This document shows, piece by piece, positions 24,701-35,300 of a stretch of 64,000 nucleotides of DNA. Source of the DNA: Neurospora tetraspora (Eukaryota > Ascomycota > Sordariomycetes > Sordariales > Sordariaceae); NCBI RefSeq assembly GCF_033439725.1, contig NW_026944383.1, positions 2,852,001 through 2,916,000 on the forward strand, written 5' to 3'. The position numbers and the translations under genes are program-made. Position 1 is the stretch's first letter; each line of letters opens with the position of its first letter. The notes beneath the pieces are model-generated. The model did no database searches. It was not told the DNA's origin and saw nothing but the letters and a program-made list of their open reading frames with translations.

Positions 24701-27010
24701 TAATTTGTAAGTTTTACTAAATATCCCCATATATAATTAAAATGATTCTTTCGATTATATAAAGCTCTTCGCGTTCGCTAGCCTTTTAATAAAGGTTGTT
24801 CGCGCAATTATAATTAAAACTACCAAATCTAATATTAATAGGACGGCGATTATAAAATTCATATAATAGGAATTCGGCATCGTTATTTCATTAAAGAGCT
24901 ATATGGCCTATAAGGACGTTGGATAGAAGAAATATAAAGTTAATAACCCTTCGTATAATATAATAAAATATTTCGGGGTTAAAAAGAATTATATCCAAAC
25001 GTATAAGATATTCGGTAAGGAGGTTTGGAAAAGCACTTATAAATTCAACCTAAGTTATCTAATAGCTACTATTACGCCGCTTACTTAATCAAATTTAAAG
25101 GATTACGTTATAAATAAATACGAAACCTTTTTAAATTACTAAGAGGGTTATAATAATAGCCCGATTTAATAGATAGTATTAATTTCTCTAATCTTTATTT
25201 ACTCTTTACTTTTGCTATTTTATTAATCAATTATAAATAGTAATTATAATTCTTATAAGAGTTATTCGTTCCGGGTTCTAACGATAATATTAAATAAGGG
25301 ATATATTTACTCACTTTTAATATTAAAGTTTCTATATTATTCTTAATATTAGTAATAATAGCTTTTTATATTATTTTTACGTAGGTAAGGCCTTTGTAAC
25401 TTCTTTCTCTGCCCGTAGTTTATATTATAGCTTCATTTATATAATTAATAATAGAACGTTATATATAATAATTCTAACGCTATTTTATACTTTACCGTCG
25501 TATATTGTACTATTTATTCAATTTTATAATATTATTTACGAGTATTATAATTAATAGTAAATTGGTTACGGTAATAATTAATATTAACGGAATTTATATT
25601 AATAATATCCGATTTACTATTTTTCCGTAGAAAAACAAATTCTGAGTACTAATTTAAATACTAATAGTATTCTTAGTCTCGTTCTTATTTTATTATATTT
25701 GTAATTTGATCTAAATAAGCCTTATTATATATCGATTGTAATATCGTTATCGATTATCTATAGGTATTTCTCATTCTCAATAAAGGGCCCCGAAACAAAT
25801 TCTCATTTTCGAAATCGAATTTATATTTTATATTTTCAACGCAAAATAAATTCCCTCGTTTCTATTTTACCCTATTTTATTAATTACAACTCTTATATAA
25901 ATTGATTATATTAATATATTTACCTTAATCCTCATAAACCAATTGAATTAGATTCGTAGGCTCGGAATCTACTAGGTAATTAAATAAATTATCAACTCTT
26001 TTCTTATTTAAGTCTTCAATAGCCTTAGTAGTATTAAACCGTCCTTAAGCGTAGGGCGCGGGATAACCTCGCTTATAATATATCTAGCGAATATAAAATT
26101 GTTCGGTTAGGCTATTTATTTATTCGGCTTTTAACTATTTATTATCTTTAATCTACCGCTTAAATCTATTTAGTATCCTAATTATAAGCCCCCGCTACTC
26201 TTATCGCTCCCTTAAGTAAGCGCCCTCCGATATTAGGACTAAAAATACGTACGTATCCAGTCTAAACTATTAGGCCAATTAACTTATTATATTCGAAGCG
26301 TCTCATTATATACTAGTATTCTCTATATATTATTCGTAGCGTAATAATTTTCTATTCAGTAAGGGAATATAAGCCTTAACGTTAGCGCTTAAGCGGATCT
26401 ATCATTATAAAGTTTTACTAATTATTCGCTTTATACAATCGTAATTAAATAGCCTACGCGCAAATAAGTAATATATAATATAACGTAGCCTTATAATATA
26501 CTAATAGCTAATTAAATATTTATAGGGCGTAATATTAAATTGTAATATCTTTATATTTTAAGACTAATTTAAGTATTATTATATATTAGAATATTTATAT
26601 CGTATATATTATTAACCTACCGCCTCTCTAACGGTCATCCTATTATATATATAATATAAATTTGTAAAACGCTTAAGAACGCAACGCTTTGGAAGCTACT
26701 ACGTAACTTGATTAAATAGACCCTAATACCGTCGTCGCTCGTACTAAATTAATAAATAAATTTAAAGATATATAGCTAGAATTAGCTATATAATTAGAAT
26801 TAGCTAAGTAAATCGGAGCTTAATCCTTTATTTATACCGGAATAATAAATAAATAAATTAAGAATATATTATATCCTTATTATTATATTCTTATTGCATT
26901 TAATAGCTCTAGCGAATTTTTATTAAACGCTCTTATATCCTATTCTACCCGTTTAGCGGATTTTTCTTTATTCGCTATTTATTGTTTTATATTTTATCGA
27001 TATTTAATAT

Positions 27011-27410
27011 TCGTATTTACTTTATTATATTACCTCCTCTATTAATACTTCTCTTAAATACGACCTATATTTACCATTTATTCCTAATTTCTATATTAAG
27101 CCCTAATTATTCTATTAGTTATAAGTTTAATTTATAAATAAATTAGGACTTATAAACCTATAAATATACTTTTTGGCTAAACTTTATTTATTTTATTAAT
27201 CTTCTATATTTACTTTATTATATTACTTCTTTGTCATATCGCTTCTTCTATTATACTTCCCTTAAATACAATCTATAGCTACTATTTATTTTTGATTTTT
27301 ACGCCAAGCTTTAATTATTCTATTAATTATAAATTTATTTTACAAATAAATTAGGATTTATAACCCTATAAATATATTTTTCGGCTAAGCCTTATTCATT
27401 TTATTAATTG
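27011..27410. repeat. Tandem duplication of a unit of about 195 bp
   Basis: The block from TATTTACTTTATTATATTAC (27014) to ATTTTATTAAT (27200) is repeated from about 27,207 to 27,409. The right copy has a small insertion. Most differences are transitions. Confidence 0.75.
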
Positions 27411-30400
27411 TAAGCTTCGTTATAAATAAGTTAAGTAAAAACGAGCAGTATTATTAATATAATATTGTTAATATATTATTTTTAGTAAAAAAAGAAAGTA
27501 GCCAGGTAAATAACCCGACGTAATCGACGATAAATACGCGATAATTACGTGCGAAGTATAATACTCTTAACCTATATATTATATTAAATTCTATTAATTA
27601 ACCGAGACTTCGATTATTTTAACTGTAACGCGGCTGTTACTATCGGTATAACCTGTAGAAAACGCTAATAAGAATGCCAGATACGGTAAAGAATCCGGAT
27701 AGTTATTATTAAAAAAGAAATATAATATAGAAAAAAGAATAAAATAAAATGAAGCGGTAATATAATTAACGATAGAATATTAAAAATTCCCTCCGTTTAT
27801 ACTTTTTAAGGTATATATTTTTTTATAAGCCCGATTTGTAATATTCTATTTTACAATTTACGTTAATTTATTGAATGTAAATAAAAATATTTACCTTTAC
27901 TATTAGATAATTAAATTTTCTTTTTCGTATTTACGTATTAGAATTTTATATTATCCGGTATTATATTTTATATTAAATATATTTAATTAGTTCGCGAAGG
28001 TTATTTATTTATTCTTATTTAATTCTTTAAATAGTAATTTATTATAAGTCTTTTTATGTTCGCTATTTTAGACGCTTCGACGTTTAAAGTTTAGGCGGTT
28101 ATTTTTATTATTTTATTCCCCAATTAGAAAGACTTTACTAAAAATATTTACCGGTCGGAGTATTTATAATTATATTTTAAATCGGGCATTTTTAACTTAT
28201 TATCGCCCGATTATTAGTAATACAAAAGAAGATCTAAGCTCCTAATACTATATTTTTAATTATAGCTTAGGGAATACCGATTAAATTAAATTGCTAGATA
28301 TATATTTATTATTTTTATTACCTATTCGACGGCCGTTCGGATATTATATTTAAACTCAAGTTAATTTTACTGCACTGTATAATTCGAAATTAATACTAAT
28401 TATAGCTTTAAATAACGTAAAAATATAAAAGAATTCGATAATTTATTAAAATTACATTTATTATAATTATATTATCGTTTAATTATTTTAAAAACTTTTT
28501 TTTATACGATTACTATTAGTTGGGGAATTAGTTATTATATAAGAGTCTATTAGATTTAATAAAGAAACTTTTAATTAATATCAAGAAAAGTGGTTTAATA
28601 GAATTGGAATTGCAATAGGGATTAAATAATAAGGACAACGATAACGAGAGGGTTTATTTTAAATTAGACTACCTAGCGGAATTATATAAGGGGTAATTTC
28701 CGTAATTTAACGGTATATATTAATTTCGATATATAATTACACTTTATCCGTCGGACGCGTACTAATTATAATTATAGTAAGTCTAAACGGCTAATTTATA
28801 AATAATAATTTAATTTAATTTAATAACTTAATATCGGATTTTGAATTAATTAATCTCAATATTTACTATATTAGTATATAATTCGTAATATAAATAATTA
28901 TTAATTATATTAATATATTAGCGCGAATATAGGTTTTCGAAAGCTTTTTTACTAATATACTTTAATAAGTACGGAGAATAGTAAATAAAGCCGTCCGGGA
29001 TAGAATTGTTTTAAAAAAAACAGTAGGACGACGGAATTAAACATACGGTTAAAAATTTGAAAGTAGTTATTCGAAAAGGTTTTTACGAATTTAATAAGAA
29101 GTTAGTAAATATTTAAAAGACGTTTAAAAATAAATATAATAAATTATTAAATATTATAGAGAAAGTAATAGACGTAGTAGACAAAGATACGTAAAACCTT
29201 TTACAATTAGAGTCAGGTTAGGAATTTATCTAATAAAGGATGAATAATTCAGTTATAGAATTCGAATAATTATCGGTATTTAATTATAATATTGAATAAA
29301 TATTTTTTTAATTAAATTATATTCGATTTTATTTACAGACTTCTATATTATATAATTATTCGTTTCTATTTAATTTTAAAATTAAAATTAGAACGCAAAA
29401 GAGGAATTTATTAACGCTTAGTCCTATTTTAATAAATAATAATTAGATCCCGTCCTCGTTATATTACAGTTTAGCCAATCTATTAGTAAATCCGTTCGAT
29501 ATTCAAATTTAATATTAAATTTTACTTATATTTATTCGTATATTATAAAATAATAATTGGGTTTTATATTCCCACCCGTCGGTTAATTTTTATATATTAA
29601 TAATAAATATTTTATATTAAAGACTTTTCTTATTTTATATATATAAATAGAGGTTAGGTATTTAATATTTCTACGTAGGGAATTATATTAAATTTAAAGT
29701 TTATATATTAGAACTTTCTTTATACATGAATATTTACCGGTAAGCGTTTTACTATTTATTATTTTAATATATAGTATTTTAATATATTTAAACTTATAAT
29801 ATACTTTATAATCTTCTTTTTAAATATAAAAATAATAATATATAATTCGAATTAATAGCCTCTTAAAAATATAATCCGTATAAATATTAATTATACTATA
29901 GTACTAAATTTTATGATACGATCGCTAACCGGGTCTATATAAAGTTTAAATAATATTATTTTAAAAAATCAAGGCCGGTATACATAGTTAAACGAATAAA
30001 ATTAAATTTATCCTAATTTTTTTTAAAATTAATCTATACTATAAATTTCATCCAATATTTTACCCCTCTTAGCGGATATATATAGTACGATATAAATAAT
30101 ATAATTACGTATTCGTATTTACTAATTTAGTAAGAGGAATAATTGTTACATTAATTAAAATCTTTTTTTTTTTAATTTTGTTTCCGTAATTCTTCTTCGA
30201 CTATTTAAATATTTTTTAATTTACTTTTGTCTACCCCCCGCCGCTCTTCCAAAATTTATCGAAATTAATTAGAAATTTATTAACGATTTATTTTTTTATA
30301 ATAGCTCCCGCTTATTACAAATTTATAACTTCTAATATATATAAAGAATATTTAGATAGCAATTAGAAACCTGCTAAATTCGAGGATAAGGGTAAACATT

Positions 30401-30989
30401 AGGCCGTAATACCCCCTTTAGAAACCGATAAATATATAAATATTAAGATTAATCGTTAATTTATCCCTAATTTATTTTTAATTTATCCTTACTAATTACT
30501 TTATAGGGCGTATATATAATTGCCCCTAGTAAGATTTTTTACTATTAGAAAGAGCTTGAGTCGGATTGTAATAGCGCGGATATTTAATATAATTTCAATA
30601 TAAATAATATTTGAAAGTTATTAATATTAAATTAATAATTAATATTTAATTTATTTAAATAATATTTATTATTCATAGTAATTTTATTAGATATTTAAAG
30701 GGTATTTACAATATCTTCAAAGAGCGTTTATTTAACATTTTAATCGGAGGTATTAAGGCTAAGGTTTATATAATTATTATTAATATATAATTTATTCCTA
30801 ATTAATTCTTAAATAATTTGAAATTAATTACGGATAAATTTAAGATAGTATAAAAATTTTATAATTTTTATAATTTCCAGTTAGGTTATAACTATCCCTA
30901 TCTTTAGTAGGATTTTATAGCCGGTTATTTTTAAAAAACGTAAAGTAGCGGTTATCGACGAAGAATTAGACTTATTAGACTTATTGTTA

Positions 30990-31255
30990 ATTGAGGAGGA
31001 GGAGTAGTAGGAGGTATAGGAAGAGAAGTAGTAGGAGGTATAAGAGGAGGAATAGGAGGAGGAATAGGAAGAGGAGTAGGAAGAGGAGTAGGAAGAGGAG
31101 TAAGAGGAGGAGTAGGAGGAGGAGTAGGAGGAAGAGTAGAAGGAGGAGTAGTAGGAAGTATAAGAGGAGGAGTAGGAGGAGGAGTAATAGGAAGTATAGG
31201 AGGAGGAATAGTAAGAAGTATAAGAGAAAGGGAATAAAGAGGAGGCGGATATAGA
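30990..31255 (+). repeat. Purine-rich GAGGAGTAG-type tandem array
   Basis: About 250 bp made almost only of A, G and T in units of 12-15 bp (GAGGAGTAGGAG and variants). One frame is open for 87 codons and would be Arg/Ser/Lys-rich, but this is what such a repeat produces by chance. The array reads as a former purine/Gln-type coding microsatellite altered by RIP. Its parent sequence is unknown. Confidence 0.75.
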
Positions 31256-32077
31256 GGAAGACGGTTTTATAGAAATCCTTTTTTAGAAGAATAGTAATAT
31301 AAGTATTTTAAATTTATTTTTAATAAATCGTTGATTTATACTTAATATATCCTTTAATTATCTTTGGCTAACTTAATTAATATTTAAGTTAATACCCAAT
31401 TAATAAAGAAGATATATAAGAAGCGCGATAATATCGTTTCCTCCGTTAAATTTATTTACGCAGTATATAAAGAGTTTAAATATATTTATAAATCTTACTT
31501 TAGATATATCTTTAATAAATCTTTTATTAATTATCGATTTATTATAAGTCTTCTTCCTTACCGTCCTAAATAGGGCGGTAAAGGCCGGAGCTGCGTTATT
31601 TGGTACGAATTCCGCCGCTATTCGAATAAGCCTACGGAGTTTACTCTTTCTTCGTTTACGATTTAAGATATATTTTAGATGTATTATAAATATATTATAA
31701 ATATATTATTGGATTTTATATTTTTTTTACGGAGAAACTTTAAGCGAGCGAATAAAGTTATTTCTCTATAGGGGGACTTTTATATATACGACCCGGATGA
31801 GCCTATAAAGCCTAATTTCCTCGTCTATAGCTTAAAATATATTCTAAATATATTATAAATATATTATCGGACTTTATTCGAATTACTATTATTAATTTGA
31901 TATATTGAATTAATTCCATACAAATACGTATTACAATAACTATATCAATCTTTTTCTTTTGTAGGTTAGACCAATTTTATATATAAATATACGGACTATA
32001 AGGTTAGGAAGCTTTGGGTATAGGGTCGTGTCATCTGACCACTCGTGCTAATCCGATCTTTTACAGTAATGTGCCAA

Positions 32078-32361
32078 CCACTACAGTGTAGTGATCGATA
32101 GGAACGGAAAGTATCCCATTTTTTCCTTACCCTTACATTTTCAGTAATTACCGCTAAAACAATGGTCCGTGCACCCATCCGTGCCCTCCACGTACAGGGC
32201 ACTCATAGTGGGTTTGTATGGCCAGTCAGGCTACTAACAACACCAAAGAAAAAATGGGTCTACGCACGGCCGCGTTTGAATCACCATTTTTTCCTTACAG
32301 AAACAGTTATTACAGTTATTACTGAGACCCTGTTATTACTGATCGATCACTACTGCAGTGG
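32078..32361. mobile_element. Candidate small terminal-inverted-repeat element (MITE-like)
   Basis: The left end CCACTACAGTGTAGTGATCG (32078-32097) matches the reverse complement of the right end (32341-32361, CCACTGCAGTAGTGATCGAT) with a 2-bp gap and one mismatch. Inside, the string CCATTTTTTCCTTAC occurs near both ends (32116 and 32283), with an inverted relative at about 32,246. There is no clear target duplication. If the true ends are CAGT...ACTG, the left flank is TA but the right flank is CA. It lies just outside the island boundary. Confidence 0.45.
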
Positions 32362-35300
32362 ACATCCTTGATACTTCTTCTGTAGAAGTTGGAAGTAGAT
32401 TGCAACCCAAGGTGGGAGGAAGGGCCAGCAAAGTAGGTAGGTATAAGCCATGACCACCGTTACATGCATCATAGCTCCTGAGATGGGAATTCTCTTTGAG
32501 GATTGGCCATTTCTGAGTCAGGGGGGTAATGGGGGTTACCGGCAATTTGTCCCAACGCCGTCGATCGGGCCACTGCCAACAGCTCGCTCCCAGGTACCGG
32601 TTTCGTGGTGTCCCGGACAAGGCAGGGCAAGCCACACACCTATGCAGAATGAATCTTGGCGTTCGTTTTCGAGTCGTGAGGAATAAGAAAGTTGACGATC
32701 TACAGTGTCATTAAATTGGAAGCGCTGTCATGGGCGCATTCCTGCTGCCCTTCAAGCCTCTGAATGCCTGACTACTGTGAAGGCTTGGCAAACTCTCGGT
32801 ATCTTGCCCGCCAGGCCCAGAGCCTTTGCAACTTGTGCAACCCTCGAGGTCGAGTTGCCGCGCGTAGGTCGCATCCGTTACTGATCACTTGCTTTTGTCT
32901 GACGCATCAGCTCTTCGTCCACATGGTCGGGCCGCAATCACCAACGGACAATGCGGTGAGGAGCGTGCAATGTGCGGTAATCCCGTCACTTGAGGGTACC
33001 AAACTTGAAGTCGTCCATAGTATATATCTGTATTTGAAGGCTCGGGATAGGTTGATCTGGCAGACGTATAGATGGCAGTGGTGTGTTCATTACCGGGTTA
33101 TTGGAACCGCCGGAGCCGTATTTGGTTATTTCGGTGAAAGAATGCCGCTCATTGCGACCTCAAGGGAGTCAAGAGGGCTATTCCAAGCCAAACATGTCAG
33201 CCAGCTCTCGACGGCCTCGTCACCATCTAAAGTGCTTTTGGTACTGTCAGTTCGTGAAACTGTGTACCTATGACGGACACTTACCATACGGTGAATATCA
33301 TCTCTGACCCTCTTTCGCCCTACATGTTTGAATGGGTGGAATACCCCCATCCCATCCTCATGCTTGTCCAGTGACTTCAGTGCAGAAGCGTGGTAGGAAA
33401 AGCAGTAAGCACGGGAATTGGATTTGACTGCCGAGGTCATGAGGACAAAATAGAAGTGATGAAGTTGGCAGTAGGCTGCGGGAGCAAACAAAAATGGCAG
33501 AAGTGAAGTGAGGTCAGACTTGCCAGAGTCATTTCCCCAGACGGGACCACAACAGTGAGGTAACGGCGACAGACTGCTCAAGACAAAGTGCGGGGAAAGA
33601 AACTCAACGAGCCTTTTGGCACCTCACTCAGATGCGGTGCAACTTTTCATACGCCCCGTTGGAATTGCCGTCAATTTCTGCCAATCCGGCCAAGTTCGGG
33701 ATGCTCGCCGAGTCGTGTTGTGTTGCGCGAAAGATATTCTCACTCCTCAACGCAGTCACGACCCGTCAGCTCGAGGACTCACCGAACCTCGTTTGAAATT
33801 GAAGGCACGGAGAAACAATGCGGTGAAACCTGTAGAAGAGGCAGGCAGGTAGGCAAAATAGCAGGATAGCAAGAGCAATGGTTGACCGGACGGCTGCCTT
33901 GAGACTGAAATGCGGTGTTGGTGATACAACACAATGTTGGAAGGCGCAGCTCAGATGCGTGAAGTTTGAAAATGTGGAAAGCTCCACGTGCAACCCTGGC
34001 GGACCCCGCCTGAGCTCCTGCCGCTACAAGCCCCGCCCCTCCTTGCCCGTAATTGCCCTACGGAGACGCCAAGCCGGTGGAACTGCCCCGCATTGGAGCA
34101 CCTTGACGGACCCGGGCGGTCCCACCTTCCAGAAGCCCACAACAGCTCCACGGAAAGTGCACAACAGGCGGAGACAAATCACACGACGACGGGAGGACGG
34201 ACGACTGACCCTCACTCCAACCTTCTTTCCACTTCAAGTTCTGAACACCACCGCTTCGGCTCGAAACTGAGCATCTTCCTTCTTGCCAAATCTGCACTTC
34301 TATTCCTTCCCCCCTCCATCATCGGCAGCGGGGGGAAGAACTTTGCAGGATCGGACTCATTGCCGCACTCCCACATCATCCGTCAACATGTCCATATGAT
34401 CATCAAGTGGAAGATGGCTCGGCCCTGACCGACCGACCGCTTCCAAGAGGCACAGATCGCTGAGCCTCAAAATGGAATTTCACCACCAACCAGCTTCCAA
34501 CATTGTCTCTGAGACAGAACCTGTGAGTCCTGTCCATCTGGCACAAGCGTCGCCATTCTGCCTGCATCCCAGAGAAGCAGATTTACCGTCATGGGGTTAC
34601 ACGGTCCCACCACCAGACCAACGACATGACAGAATCTTACCTAGTCTTCCTACCTCGGAATACCTGCCTCGTCTTCTTTCAGCTTACGTTGTCGATGCGC
34701 TCCTGTGGGAATGGCTCCCATTTCATACCATGCAGACCGCTTCTTTCGAACCAAGGAATTTGGAAGCCGTTGAAATCCTCCTCGTTCTTCTCTTTCTTTT
34801 CGAGTTTGGGTTTCTACCTATCAAGCTGAGCCAACAGTGAGACATCAACTTTTACCCACACCCTCAGCGACCGCAATTGCCCGTCGTCACACCTACCGCA
34901 TTCCGTCTCAAGCTACAATGCTCACTCACTCCTTCGGCCGACATGCCATACACTTCATCATCTCGAGCAAAGAAGGCAAACTTCCAAGCACAAACATTGT
35001 TAACTCTCGGTTCTTCGCGTTCGAATTCGCTTATCTCGTCGTGGTCCGAGATGCCAAGGCATAAAGAGTCCGGATTGTCATTACAGACGACATCGGCGAG
35101 AGCTCAAGCGAGACGCCACCTCCAAATTCTCGGAGCAGAAAAAGCAATATGTCTTACGCAGAGCTGACAGGCCGGCAGGGTCAGACAGCCGCCCACCTGC
35201 CCACTCATCTCCGAAAGATGGCACGGTGGGCAGAAAGCTCGGTCACGGTGCCGACTCGGATTCCAGAACCCCCTCAGAAGCCTGAAGCCCAACAGTCGCC

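Larger units (their letters stand above)
12058..31990. repeat. RIP-mutated AT-rich island (fossil transposon cluster)
   Basis: About 20 kb that is strongly AT-rich, full of TA dinucleotides, poor in CA and TG, and almost devoid of open frames. It is bounded by sharp shifts back to normal composition at about 12,058 and 31,990. This is the recognised product of repeat-induced point mutation, which turns C to T mainly at CpA in duplicated DNA. In Neurospora such islands are normally DNA-methylated and carry H3K9me3. GC-richer protein-like fragments survive in places, but apart from one LTR element I cannot assign them to families. Old insertions nested in one another are likely. No functional gene is visible. 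Confidence 0.92.

Noticed and set aside
30991-31254. 87-codon Arg/Ser-rich open frame
   Set aside because: It follows from the purine-rich tandem array read in one phase; there is no start context, splice signal or flanking gene.
12058-31990. CRISPR-like or centromeric satellite organisation of the AT-rich block
   Set aside because: Repeats are irregular in spacing and length. The composition and dinucleotide pattern are explained by RIP of transposons.
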